From JAFGBI01 sp964480725 (lineage in GTDB: Bacteria; Myxococcota_A; Polyangia; Polyangiales; Polyangiaceae), in contig CAYZQO010000026.1 in NCBI GenBank assembly GCA_964480725.1, positions 1-64,000 of the forward strand: a stretch of 64,000 nt of DNA, given 5' to 3'. Every line of letters begins with the position of its first letter. Within the stretch, counting starts at the first letter, position 1. The translations under genes were made by a program, and so were the position numbers. Positions 7,834 through 16,360 of this stretch are shown piece by piece. The notes below the pieces were generated by a model. That model did no database searches. It saw only the letters and a program-made list of their open reading frames with translations, and was not told where the DNA came from.

Positions 7834-9444
7834 ATGCCCATCACGACTGATTTCTTGGTGCTCGGCAGCGGCATCGCCGGGCTCACCTTCGCTCTTCATG
7901 CCGCTGCCCACGGCGAGGTGCTCATCGTCACCAAGCGGCTGCTCGACGACTGCGCGACCGCGCGGGCGCAGGGCGGGGTGGCCGCGGTGCTTTCGGAGCG
8001 CGACAGCTTCGAGCAGCACGTCCGGGACACGCTCGAGGCCGGGGCCGGGCTCTGCCACGACATCGTGGTGGAGGTCTGTGTCCGCGAGGGCCCCGCGGCG
8101 GTGCGGTGGCTCGGCACGCTCGGGCTCGAGCTGTCGCACGGCGAAGACGGCGAGCTCGACCTCGGTCGCGAGGGCGGTCACTCGCAGCGGCGCGTCGCCC
8201 ACGCCGGCGACATCACCGGGCGCGAGATAGAAACCGTGCTGGTCGCTGCGGTGCGCGCGCACCCTCGGATCCGCGTGCTCGAGTGGCACACGGCGATCGA
8301 TCTGGTCACCTGCACGCGCTACGGGAACTCCGACCAGTGCGTGGGCGCCTACGTCCTCGACGAGCGCGGCGCGCGGGTGGAGACGATCCTGGCGCGGGCG
8401 ACGGTGCTGGCCACGGGCGGCGCCGGCAAAGTCTACCTCTACACCTCCAGTCCGGACGTCTCGAGTGGCGATGGGGTGGCGATGGCGTACCGCGCCGGGG
8501 CCGAGGTGGCGAACATGGAATTCTACCAGTTTCATCCCACCGTGCTCTTCGATCCGCGGGCCAAGAACTTCCTCATCAGCGAGGCGCTCCGCGGGGAGGG
8601 CGCCGTGTTGCGCCTCCAGAGCGGGGAGGCGTTCATGGCGAAGTACCACCCGCGGGCGGATCTGGCGCCGCGTGACGTCGTCGCGCGGGCGATCGATCAC
8701 GAGATGAAGCGCACCGGTTCCGATTACGTGCTGCTGGACATCACCGCCAGGAGCCGGGAGTTCATCGCCGGGCGTTTCCCGAACATCTTCGCCGAGTGCC
8801 AGCGCTGGGGCTACGATCTCGCCGCGGCCCCCATCCCCGTGGTGCCCGCGGCCCACTACATGTGCGGCGGTGTGACCACCGACATGCGGGGTCGCACCAG
8901 CGTCCCCGGGCTGTGGGCGGTGGGAGAGACGGCCTGCACGGGTTTGCATGGGGCGAACCGCCTCGCGTCGAACTCCCTGCTCGAAGGCCTCGTCTTCGCC
9001 ATCCGGGCCGCCGCCAAGCTAGAGGAAAAGATCGTGGAGCTTCGCGCCGCACCGTTCCTCGAGGTGCCCGAGTGGCAGGTCGGGGAGGCGGTGCCCAGCG
9101 ACGAGGCCGTGATCGTCTCGCACAACTGGGATGAGCTCCGGCGGCTCATGTGGAACTACGTGGGGATCGTTCGGAGCGACGCCCGGCTGCTCCGCGCGTC
9201 CCGGCGCCTCACGGTCCTGCAGGAAGAGATCCGGGACTACTACTGGAAGCACCTGGTCACCCGCGACCTGCTCGAGCTCAGGAACATCGCGACCGTCGCG
9301 GATCTCATGGTTTCTTCGGCGATGGCGCGCCGGGAGAGCCGTGGGCTGCATTTCAACCTCGACTGCCCCGCCCTCGCGCCCGAGCTCGCCGTCGACACGG
9401 TGGCCAAGCGCGGCGTGGCCCCGCACCTGCGCGGGCGCGGATGA
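7834..9444 (+). CDS. nadB: L-aspartate oxidase
   Basis: 536 residues. A flavoprotein that oxidises L-aspartate to iminoaspartate, the first step of de novo NAD synthesis (with NadA). The FAD-binding Rossmann motif is VLGSGIAGLTFALHAA at residues 8-23. The succinate dehydrogenase/NadB family segments follow: ARAQGGVAAVL, RVAHAGDITGREIE, NMEFYQFHPTVLF, LISEALRGEGAVL, HYMCGGVTTDMRG, and the C-terminal GLHGANRLASNSLLEGLVFA. The ATG at 7834 is the family start; the frame continues upstream antisense to etfBA, but that part has no homology. The stop overlaps the next ATG by 4 nt. No nadA or nadC is in the window. Confidence 0.97.
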   Translation: MPITTDFLVLGSGIAGLTFALHAAAHGEVLIVTKRLLDDCATARAQGGVAAVLSERDSFEQHVRDTLEAGAGLCHDIVVEVCVREGPAAVRWLGTLGLELSHGEDGELDLGREGGHSQRRVAHAGDITGREIETVLVAAVRAHPRIRVLEWHTAIDLVTCTRYGNSDQCVGAYVLDERGARVETILARATVLATGGAGKVYLYTSSPDVSSGDGVAMAYRAGAEVANMEFYQFHPTVLFDPRAKNFLISEALRGEGAVLRLQSGEAFMAKYHPRADLAPRDVVARAIDHEMKRTGSDYVLLDITARSREFIAGRFPNIFAECQRWGYDLAAAPIPVVPAAHYMCGGVTTDMRGRTSVPGLWAVGETACTGLHGANRLASNSLLEGLVFAIRAAAKLEEKIVELRAAPFLEVPEWQVGEAVPSDEAVIVSHNWDELRRLMWNYVGIVRSDARLLRASRRLTVLQEEIRDYYWKHLVTRDLLELRNIATVADLMVSSAMARRESRGLHFNLDCPALAPELAVDTVAKRGVAPHLRGRG

Positions 9445-10262
9445 CCGACACGCCGCTCTCCGTGGGCGGCGCGGCGCTCTGGTCCGTGGCGGCGGCGGCT
9501 CTGCTCGGGCTGGGACTGACCGCGCTGGTCGCGATCGCCCCCGCCGCGGCGCACGACGCGGTGCTGGTCGGCGCGGTGGAGCTCCTGGCGCTGCTCGCGG
9601 TCGCGCTCCTTGCGCTCCGCGCCCACACGCCCGAGCGGGAGCTCCGGGATCTCGCCGGCCTCCGCCCCACCGATCCGGCGCTGCCCGCGCTCGGGCTCCT
9701 GCTCGGAGCGCTGCTCCAGCTCCCCGCCGCCGCGCTCCATGGGCTGGTGGAGCGCCTGGCGCCGACGCCCCCGGAGGCCTTGGCGCGGCGGGCGCTCCTG
9801 CTCGAGGTGAGCGGTCCCGCCGACCTGGTGGGGACGGTCGTCATGGTGGCGTGCCTGGTGCCGCTGGCAGAGGAGCTCTGGACGCGCGGCGTGCTCTTCG
9901 GGCTCGTCGCCCCGCGGCAGGGGCGCGTCGTCGCAGTCGCGGTCAGCGTGGGCGCCTTCCTGGTGCTGCACGCCGTTTCCTGGCGCGACCTGCCGACCCT
10001 GACCCTGGCCGGCGGGGTGCTCGGCCTGCTGCGGGCCGTGAGCGGATCGCTCTTGCCCGCGCTGGCGCTCCACGTCGCGTTCAACGCCACGGGGGTGCTC
10101 TCGCTGGTGACGGGTGCGGCCTCGGCGACGCGCCCGCTCGCGCTGTCACCCGGCGTTGTCGCCCTCGGCTTGCTGGGGATCCTGGCGGCGCTGCTCGCTG
10201 CCGGGTGGGTCGCGCGCCGGAGCCGCGTCGCGCGGCAGGCGCGCCTGGGGGACGAGCCGTGA
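9441..10262 (+). CDS. CPBP/CAAX-type intramembrane metalloprotease (Abi family)
   Basis: 273 residues, mostly hydrophobic, with about seven or eight predicted membrane helices. The three CPBP (Rce1-like) motifs are present in order: EELWTRG near residue 143 (EExxxR), FLVLHAV near 173 (FxxxH), and HVAFNATG near 211 (HxxxN). These place the Glu/His active site inside the membrane. Family members cleave prenylated proteins in eukaryotes; in bacteria they act in envelope maturation, bacteriocin self-immunity or unknown roles. The start ATG overlaps the nadB stop (ATGA) and the stop overlaps the patatin GTG (GTGA), so the three genes form one coupled unit. The substrate cannot be told from the sequence. 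Confidence 0.88.
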   Translation: MTDTPLSVGGAALWSVAAAALLGLGLTALVAIAPAAAHDAVLVGAVELLALLAVALLALRAHTPERELRDLAGLRPTDPALPALGLLLGALLQLPAAALHGLVERLAPTPPEALARRALLLEVSGPADLVGTVVMVACLVPLAEELWTRGVLFGLVAPRQGRVVAVAVSVGAFLVLHAVSWRDLPTLTLAGGVLGLLRAVSGSLLPALALHVAFNATGVLSLVTGAASATRPLALSPGVVALGLLGILAALLAAGWVARRSRVARQARLGDEP

Positions 10263-11389
10263 GAGCACCGGGGCGGGTGGTGCTCTGCCTGCCGGGAGGC
10301 GGCGCCACGGGCGCCATGTACCAGATCGGCGCGCTGGCAGCGCTCGAGGACGCGCTGGAGGGCTTCGACGCGAATGGGCTACACGCCTACGTCGGGGCGT
10401 CGAGTGGCGCCAGCGTCGCGGCAGCGCTGGCCGGGGGGCGGCGGGTCCAGCGCATCTACCGCGCGTTCCTCGACCCGTCCGACAACTACTTCCCGCTCGA
10501 GCGCGACCACCTGTACCGGACCGACTGGGACGAGTGGCGGCGCGTCATCGCGACGGGGAGTAGTGCGCTCCGCCGGGGGACCCGCAGCATGCTGCTGCGG
10601 GCCACGCCGCCGAGCCCGGCGGTCCTCTGGGAGGAGCTCGATCGTTTCAACGACTCCCTCCCGGCGGGGGTGTTCTCGCTCGACGCCTACGAGCGGTTCC
10701 TCGCCGCCTTCTTCGAGCGACGGGGCGTCCCCAACACCTTCTCGGCGCTGCCGCGCCCGTTGCGCGTGGTGAGCCACGAGCTCGACTCGGGAGCGCTCAC
10801 GGTCTTCGGCGCGGAGCCGCACCACCACGTCCCGGTGAGCCGAGCCTGCATCGCTTCGATGGCGCTGCCCCCGCTGTTCTCGCCCGTCCGCATCGGGGAT
10901 CGGCACTACGTGGACGCGGGTGCGGCCCAGGTCGCTCACCTGGACGTGGCCCTCGGCGAGGGGGCCGACGCGCTCGTGGTGGTAAACCCCATGGTTCCCG
11001 TCCGCGCGACCACGGTACCGACCGGGCACGGGCACCGCACGAGCGTCCGCGACAAGGGGGCCGTCTGGGTCATGCACCAGGTGCTCCGGATGGGGATCCA
11101 CGAGGCGATGCGGGAGGCCTGCCGGCGGATCACCGCGACGGTGCCGGTGCTCCTCGTCGAACCGGATCCGATGGACGGGATCCTGTTCATGTACAGCCCG
11201 GCCAGCTTCGCGGCGCGGCGGAGCATCCTCGAGCACGCCTACCGGACGACGCGAAGCCGCGTCGCCACCTGGGTCGCCGATGGCCACGCCGCCCTGGTCA
11301 CCGGGGGTTACCAGCTCCGGGCGCCGGAGGCGGAGGGGGGGCGGCGTGGGTCGGAGGTGCCGCCGTCGCGGGGCGGAGTCGAGCGGTGA
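10259..11389 (+). CDS. Patatin-like phospholipase
   Basis: 376 residues from the GTG at 10259, which overlaps the stop of the CPBP gene. Patatin-like lipases use a Ser-Asp dyad. Visible here are the oxyanion loop LPGGGATGAMYQIG at residues 11-24, the nucleophile elbow VGASSGAS with GxSxG at 45-49 (Ser47), and the Asp in HYVDAGAAQVAHLD (Asp219). The Asp motif reads D-A-G instead of the usual D-G-[GA]; this is a mild deviation and the enzyme is probably still active. No signal peptide is evident, so it is cytoplasmic or membrane-associated. It is the last gene of the nadB-CPBP-patatin unit; a G-rich tandem repeat starts 2 nt after its stop codon. Confidence 0.9.
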   Translation: MRAPGRVVLCLPGGGATGAMYQIGALAALEDALEGFDANGLHAYVGASSGASVAAALAGGRRVQRIYRAFLDPSDNYFPLERDHLYRTDWDEWRRVIATGSSALRRGTRSMLLRATPPSPAVLWEELDRFNDSLPAGVFSLDAYERFLAAFFERRGVPNTFSALPRPLRVVSHELDSGALTVFGAEPHHHVPVSRACIASMALPPLFSPVRIGDRHYVDAGAAQVAHLDVALGEGADALVVVNPMVPVRATTVPTGHGHRTSVRDKGAVWVMHQVLRMGIHEAMREACRRITATVPVLLVEPDPMDGILFMYSPASFAARRSILEHAYRTTRSRVATWVADGHAALVTGGYQLRAPEAEGGRRGSEVPPSRGGVER

Positions 11390-11390
11390 C

Positions 11391-11516
11391 GGGGTGGGGA
11401 GAGGGTTCGGGGCGGGGAGAGGGTTCGGGGCGGGGAGAGGGTTCGGGGCGGGGAGAGGGTCCGGGGCGGGGAGAGGGTCCGGGGCGGGGAGAGGGTCCGG
11501 GGCGGGGAGAGGGTCC
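11391..11516 (+). repeat. Seven perfect-to-near-perfect 18-bp G-rich tandem repeats
   Basis: The unit GGGGCGGGGAGAGGGTTC is repeated seven times head to tail. The first copy has T at position 5, and the last four copies end in CC instead of TC. The array begins 2 nt after the patatin stop codon and ends 50 nt before the next gene. Each unit has runs of 4, 4 and 3 G on the plus strand, so DNA or the 3' untranslated RNA could form G-quadruplexes. The period is a multiple of 3 and no strand has a stop in it, but no gene uses it. Confidence 0.97.
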
Positions 11517-11566
11517 GGATCCGGGAGCGGTGGTGCGGGGTGGCGCGGGGGGGGGCTCGCGTTAGG

Positions 11567-12070
11567 ATGCGCCGCGTGGCGTCGCGCCGGCTCGTGACCT
11601 CTGCCATCCTGCTCGTCGGGTGGCTCGCGGCCGGCTGTCAGCGGCCATACCGGGTGGGGGAATACGTGCTCGTGCAGTGGGAGGAGGGCGGCCCCGCCTA
11701 CCCGGCGTACGTCGTCGAGGTGCGGAGTCGGACTCGTTTTCGCGTTCACTTCGACGGCTACGAGACGCGCTGGGACGAGGAGGTGGGGATCGAGCGCATC
11801 GTCGGGCGGGTGCAGGGGCCGGTGGCGCCGCCGCCCCCGCCGGTGAAGGTCGCCGCCGCCGCGGGGATCCCACCGCACCCGAGCAGCTCCGCCGCGACGG
11901 CGGCCCCCTACCGGGTCGGCGACCGGGTGCGGGTGACCTGGCGCGGCTCGCCGTACTCCGCGACCATCATCGAGGTCGTCGCGCCCGACCGCTTCGTGGT
12001 GCACTACGAGGGGCACGAGTCGGCCTGGGACGAGACGATCCACATCGATCGAATCGTCACCCAGTACTGA
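11567..12070 (+). CDS. Lipoprotein with two Tudor/chromo-barrel-like domains
   Basis: 167 residues. A signal peptide with lipobox LAAGC (Cys24) indicates a lipid-anchored envelope protein. The mature part holds two similar domains of about 50 residues, at 28-79 and 115-164, joined by a Pro/Ala linker. Both start YRVG(E/D)xVxVxW, continue with a strand xxxIIEVVAPDRFVVHYEG-like segment, and end (T/S)xWDExxxIxRIV. That pattern matches the Tudor-knot/chromo-barrel fold, normally known from nucleic-acid or histone-binding proteins, but here predicted to be outside the cytoplasm. The ATG at 11567 was chosen over a GTG at 11540 because TTAGG precedes it and the signal peptide starts there. Ligand unknown. 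Confidence 0.8.
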   Translation: MRRVASRRLVTSAILLVGWLAAGCQRPYRVGEYVLVQWEEGGPAYPAYVVEVRSRTRFRVHFDGYETRWDEEVGIERIVGRVQGPVAPPPPPVKVAAAAGIPPHPSSSAATAAPYRVGDRVRVTWRGSPYSATIIEVVAPDRFVVHYEGHESAWDETIHIDRIVTQY

Positions 12071-12114
12071 GCCCCCTCGGCGCGGGGGCGATCGCCGCGG
12101 CGCCGGCCGCTCGA

Positions 12115-12474
12115 TCAGCGCTCGCCCGGCATGCGCCCGGTCGCTCGCCAGGCGATGGCGAGCCGGCCGCGCTCCTCGGGCGTGAGCAGGTCCGGGCACG
12201 CGTCGACCCAGGCCCAGGCGCGGCGTAGCCAGCGGTCGGCCGCGACCAGATCGCCCACGGCGAGGTGGGCGAGGCCGCGCTCGAGGCAGTAGCGGGCGCG
12301 CCAGCGGGGAGCGCGCGCGTCGAGGCGGCCCTCGAGCGCCACGAGCTCCGCCAGCGCCTCGGGGATGCGCGCCTCCTCGGCGGCGTGAACGGCGCGGCCC
12401 AGGCGGGGACCGCCGCAGGCGGCGAGTCCGGTGGCCAGCGTCAGGAGTCCGGCGGCCGCCAGGGGGGAGCGCAT
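12115..12474 (-). CDS. Small helical lipoprotein, TPR-like
   Basis: 119 residues from the ATG at 12474. MRSPLAAAGLLTLATGLAAC is a lipoprotein signal peptide with lipobox LAAC (Cys20). The mature region is Ala/Leu/Arg-rich and amphipathic (for example ALAELVALEGRLDARAPRW, CLERGLAHLAVGDLVAADR), with the spacing of two or three TPR-like helix pairs. No family could be named with confidence. It is convergent with the Tudor-like lipoprotein gene 44 nt away and divergent from the XRE-cupin regulator. Confidence 0.7.
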   Translation of the reverse strand: MRSPLAAAGLLTLATGLAACGGPRLGRAVHAAEEARIPEALAELVALEGRLDARAPRWRARYCLERGLAHLAVGDLVAADRWLRRAWAWVDACPDLLTPEERGRLAIAWRATGRMPGER

Positions 12475-12580
12475 GACCCCGGGTCGTCCACCCGAGACCA
12501 CCGGTTGCGGGGTGCCCCCCCCGTGTGCACGGTCGCCCGCGCTTCCGCAGCGAGCGGTGCTCGCTTACGCTCCTCGCCCG

Positions 12581-13132
12581 ATGGACCCGGCCTCGCAGAA
12601 CCTGGCGGCGAACGTCCGACGATTGCGCGAGGCGCGCGGGCTCACTCAGCGGGACCTCGCCGAGCTCTCCGGGGTTCCGCGCCCCACCCTCGCGCACATC
12701 GAGTCCGGGGAGGCGAACCCGACGCTGCACGTCCTCGTCAAGGTCGCGGCGGCTCTCGCCAGTCCCATCGAGGGACTGATCGCCGACCCGGGGGCGCCGG
12801 TGCGCCGGATCCCGCGGGGATCGCTGCCCGCGCGTGCCCGCGGTGGCGTCGTCGTGCGAGACCTCATCCCCGACCCCGTGCCGGGGCTGAGCTTCGACCG
12901 GAGCGAGCTCGCGCCGGGCGCCCGGTGCCGTCTGACCCCGGGGGGGGCCGGGATCCGCCGCTTCATCACCTGCGAGCGCGGCACCCTGGAGGTCGAGGCC
13001 GGGGAGGAGCGCTGGGGGCTCGGGAGCGGCGACCTGCTCGTTGCGGGGGGCGAGGTGGCGCTCACGGTGGCGAACGCGGGGCGCGGCACCGTCGCCGTCT
13101 ACACCGTGTCCGCGCCCGTCCTCAATCGTTGA
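12581..13132 (+). CDS. XRE-family transcriptional regulator with C-terminal cupin domain
   Basis: 183 residues. Residues 8-62 are a Cro/C1-type HTH (NVRRLREARGLTQRDLAEL, then SGVPRPTLAHIESGEANPT). Residues about 100-180 form a small cupin-like barrel (GIRRFITCERGTLEVEAGEE, then WGLGSGDLLVAGGEVALTV). This architecture is typical of one-component regulators that bind a small ligand in the cupin. The gene starts about 106 nt after the divergent lipoprotein gene. It stops 78 nt before bipA; whether it regulates either neighbour cannot be told. Confidence 0.88.
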   Translation: MDPASQNLAANVRRLREARGLTQRDLAELSGVPRPTLAHIESGEANPTLHVLVKVAAALASPIEGLIADPGAPVRRIPRGSLPARARGGVVVRDLIPDPVPGLSFDRSELAPGARCRLTPGGAGIRRFITCERGTLEVEAGEERWGLGSGDLLVAGGEVALTVANAGRGTVAVYTVSAPVLNR

Positions 13133-13210
13133 GGCCGCCCCGGCGCGGATCGTGGCACGGACCGGCGCGACTTGCGTGGGGCCCCCGTTCGCGATAGGCC
13201 GCGGCGCCCG

Positions 13211-15037
13211 ATGCCGATCAACCCGCGCGAACACATCCGAAACGTCGCCATCATCGCCCACGTCGATCACGGCAAGACGACGCTCGTTGACGCCATGCTG
13301 CGTCAGACGGGTGTGTTCCGCGACAACGAGATTGTCGAGGAGCGGGTGATGGACTCGAACGAGCTCGAGCGCGAACGCGGGATCACCATCCTCGCCAAGC
13401 ACGCCAGCGTTCGGTACCAGGACACCCTCATCAACATCATCGACACGCCCGGGCACTCCGATTTCGGCGGTGAGGTGGAGCGGACCGTGAAGATGGCCGA
13501 CGGGGCCATCCTGCTGGTCGACGCGGCGGAGGGCCCGCTCCCGCAGACGCGCTTCGTGCTCAAGAAGGCGATCGAGCTCGGGCTGCCGATCCTGGTCGTG
13601 ATCAACAAGATCGACCGCAGCGACGCCCGGCCCGACGACGTCCTGAGCGAGGTCTTCGACCTGTTCTGCGATCTCGAGGCGAGCGACGCGCAGGCGGACT
13701 TCCCCGTGCTCTATGCCATCGGCAAGCAGGGCATCGCGCGCCGGTCGCTCGACGACGGCGGCCAGGACCTCGAGCCGCTCTTCGCCGACATCGTCCAGCG
13801 CGTTCCGCCGCCGCGCGGCGAAGCCGATGGCCCGCTGCAGATGCTGGTCCACAACATCGAGCACGACGACTACGTGGGCCGGCTCGGGATCTGCAAGATC
13901 ACCCGGGGCCAGGTGACGCACGGGCAGCTGGTCACCGTGCTGGCGGAGTCCGGCGCGACCCCGCAGAAGGTGTCCGCGCTCTTCCAGTTCGAGGCCATGC
14001 GGCGCGTGCGCGCCGAGGTCGTGGGAGTGGGGGACATCGTCGCCGTGGCCGGCACCGCCGACCTGCAGATCGGCGACACCGTCGCGGCGCCCGAGGCGCC
14101 GGTCGCGCTGCCGCGGATCACCGTCGAGGAGCCGACCATCAAGGTCAGCTTCCTGGTGAATACCTCGCCCTTCGCGGGCCGGGTGGGCCGCTGGGTCACC
14201 TCGCGTCATGTCCGCGACCGGCTCTACCGCGAGTCCCGGCGCAACCTCGCGCTGCGCGTCGAGGACACCGCCGAGCCCGACGCTTTCGCCGTCTTCGGAC
14301 GCGGCGAGCTGATGCTCGCGATCCTGGCGGAGACCATGCGCCGCGAGGGGTACGAGTTCGCGGTCGGGATGCCCGAGGTCGTGACCCGGACGATCGACGG
14401 TCAGCGTTGCGAGCCGGTGGAGCGCGTCGTCGTGGACGTCCCCGAGGAGTACGTCGGCGCCGTGACCACGCGGCTCGGCGAGCGCCGGGGCCAGATGGTC
14501 AAGATGAGCAACCTGGGCTTCGGCCGGGCGCGGATCGAGTACCGCGTGGCGTCCCGGGGGCTCATCGGATTCCGCTCGTCCTTCCTGACCGAGACGCGGG
14601 GGACGGGCCTGCTGAACACGCTGTTCGACGGCTGGCAGCCCTACTCGGGGCCCATGCTTCGGCGCACGAACGGCGCCATCGTCGCCGATCGGCAGGGGCG
14701 CGCGACCCCCTACGCGCTCTTCCACCTGCAGCCGCGCGGCGTGCTCTTCATCGACCCGGGGATCGACGTCTACGAGGGCATGATCATCGGCGAGCACAAC
14801 CGCCAGAACGATCTCGATGTGAACGTGACGCGCGAGAAGAAGCTCACCAACATCCGCGCAGCGGGTCGGGACGAGAACGTGATCCTGGCGCCCGCGCGGC
14901 TGCTCACCATCGAAACCGCGATGGATTTCATCGATCGGGACGAGGTGGTGGAGGTGACCCCCGACGCCGTCCGGGTGCGCAAGCGAGTCCTCGACGGCAA
15001 TCGACGCCCGCGGCGTGACGCCGAACGGCTCGACTGA
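13211..15037 (+). CDS. bipA: Ribosome-associated translational GTPase BipA/TypA
   Basis: 608 residues, normal for BipA. An EF-G-like GTPase that binds 70S ribosomes and supports 50S assembly and stress adaptation. G1 motif AHVDHGKT is at residues 16-23, the switch region is RERGITILAK, G3 is DTPGHSDFGG, and G4 is NKID. The EF-G domain III/V-type regions follow, then the BipA-specific C-terminal domain with GRATPYALFHLQPRGVLFI (19 residues) and NDLDVNVTREKKLTNIRA. The ATG at 13211 matches the family N-terminus MPINPREHIRNVAI. It stands as a single gene; 210 nt without a recognisable gene follow before the ketosynthase. Confidence 0.98.
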   Translation: MPINPREHIRNVAIIAHVDHGKTTLVDAMLRQTGVFRDNEIVEERVMDSNELERERGITILAKHASVRYQDTLINIIDTPGHSDFGGEVERTVKMADGAILLVDAAEGPLPQTRFVLKKAIELGLPILVVINKIDRSDARPDDVLSEVFDLFCDLEASDAQADFPVLYAIGKQGIARRSLDDGGQDLEPLFADIVQRVPPPRGEADGPLQMLVHNIEHDDYVGRLGICKITRGQVTHGQLVTVLAESGATPQKVSALFQFEAMRRVRAEVVGVGDIVAVAGTADLQIGDTVAAPEAPVALPRITVEEPTIKVSFLVNTSPFAGRVGRWVTSRHVRDRLYRESRRNLALRVEDTAEPDAFAVFGRGELMLAILAETMRREGYEFAVGMPEVVTRTIDGQRCEPVERVVVDVPEEYVGAVTTRLGERRGQMVKMSNLGFGRARIEYRVASRGLIGFRSSFLTETRGTGLLNTLFDGWQPYSGPMLRRTNGAIVADRQGRATPYALFHLQPRGVLFIDPGIDVYEGMIIGEHNRQNDLDVNVTREKKLTNIRAAGRDENVILAPARLLTIETAMDFIDRDEVVEVTPDAVRVRKRVLDGNRRPRRDAERLD

Positions 15038-15247
15038 CGGCGGAGTACCGGCGCGGGCGCGCTGGCGGGGGGCCGGATGAACCCGGGCCGACCGGGCGTC
15101 CGGGGGCGGGTCGAAGGCCGGCTCGTTGGCTGAATCGAATCTCCTTGTTTCTGGGTTGCCCCGTCGACTAGTCAACCAGGGACTCTCGCGGCGCGGCGCC
15201 GCCGTGCTCGCCGTCTCCTTTCAGCCCTGGGCTCGTCCTCGTCCATC

Positions 15248-16297
15248 ATGGTTGGCTTTCGCATCACAGGCTCAGGGCGCTACCTGCCGGGTCGCCCCTA
15301 CACGAACCAGGACCTCGCGCGCGTCATGGACACCAGTGACGACTGGGTCCGCCAGCGCACGGGGATCGAACAGCGGCATTTCTGTCCCGAGGGGCAGGGC
15401 GCGTCCGACCTCGCGGTCGAGGCGGCCAAGCTGGCGCTCGCGGACGCCGGTCGGGCGCCGTCGGATCTGGACTACATCCTGTTCAACACCATGACCCCGG
15501 ACTATTTCTTCCCGGGGTCGGGGCCGCTGCTCGGCGCCGCGCTCGGGTGTCCGGGCGTCCCCGCTCTCGATCTCCGGACCCAGTGTGCCGCGACGCTCTT
15601 CAGCCTCCAGATCGCCGACAGTCTCATGAGGAGCGGCGTCGCGCGGACGGTGCTCGTGGTCGGCGCCGAGGCTCAGGCGGGGTTCATGCCGTGGAACGAC
15701 TGGGCCGCCCTCGAGCCGGGTGGGCCCGCGCCGAGCCCGGAGGACTTCGATCGCGCGACCCGGCACCGCGGCTACGCCGTCATCTTCGGCGACGGGGCGG
15801 GGGCGCTGCTGCTCGAGCGGTGCGAGGACGGCGCCGGCCTGCTCAGCATCGACGTTCACACCGATGGGCGGTACCTGGAGCAGCTCTTCATCCCCGCGGG
15901 GTACCGGAGCCGGCCCTACGTGAGCGCCGGCACCATCCAGCGCGAGGAGTACCTGCCCCGGATGGAGGGGCGCGACGTCTTCAAGCACGCCGTGACCAAG
16001 CTCCCGGCGTCGATCCGCAAGGCCTGCGGGGACGCGGGGGTGACCCTCGAGCAGGTGGACTGGTTCATCGCCCACCAGGCGAACGACCGCATCAACGATT
16101 CCATCCGCGAGCGGGTCGGCGTCCCGGCGGAGAAGGTGCCGTCGAACATCGCCCGCTACGGCAACACCTCGACCGCGACCATCCCCATCCTGATGGATGA
16201 GATGCGGCGGGACGGTCGGCTGAAGCCCGGGCAGATCGTGTGCGTGCTCGCGCTCGGCGCGGGGCTGCACTGGGGCGCCGCCGTCCTCCGCGTCTAG
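15248..16297 (+). CDS. 3-oxoacyl-ACP synthase III (FabH-like) family protein
   Basis: 349 residues of the FabH/thiolase fold. The catalytic triad is in place: Cys113 in TQCAATLF, His276 in FIAHQANDR, Asn306 in YGNTSTATIP. Also seen are the N-terminal TSDDWVRQRTGIEQRHF and the C-terminal ALGAGLHWGAAVLRV of the family. It differs from textbook FabH by an insert of about 25 residues (145-170, MPWNDWAALEPGGPAPSPED). It is not beside other fatty-acid genes (no acpP, fabD or fabG). It may therefore be a housekeeping initiator or a specialised ketosynthase; the reaction, condensation of an acyl-CoA with malonyl-ACP or a similar donor, is inferred. Confidence 0.9.
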   Translation: MVGFRITGSGRYLPGRPYTNQDLARVMDTSDDWVRQRTGIEQRHFCPEGQGASDLAVEAAKLALADAGRAPSDLDYILFNTMTPDYFFPGSGPLLGAALGCPGVPALDLRTQCAATLFSLQIADSLMRSGVARTVLVVGAEAQAGFMPWNDWAALEPGGPAPSPEDFDRATRHRGYAVIFGDGAGALLLERCEDGAGLLSIDVHTDGRYLEQLFIPAGYRSRPYVSAGTIQREEYLPRMEGRDVFKHAVTKLPASIRKACGDAGVTLEQVDWFIAHQANDRINDSIRERVGVPAEKVPSNIARYGNTSTATIPILMDEMRRDGRLKPGQIVCVLALGAGLHWGAAVLRV

Positions 16298-16360
16298 CCC
16301 GGACGATGCCGTGCCCGCTCGGTGGCACGAGCGCCAGTGGTGGAGCGCGGCGGGGGCGCG

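Noticed and set aside
11391..11516. CRISPR-like array
   Set aside because: The 18-bp units are contiguous with no spacers and no cas genes are nearby; it is a simple tandem repeat.
10379..15175. A minus-strand open frame of about 1600 codons opposite patatin, XRE-cupin and bipA
   Set aside because: It lies antisense to well-identified genes, has His/Arg/Asp/Leu-rich composition typical of the complement of GC-rich codons, and shows no domain. Stops are rare by chance at this GC content.
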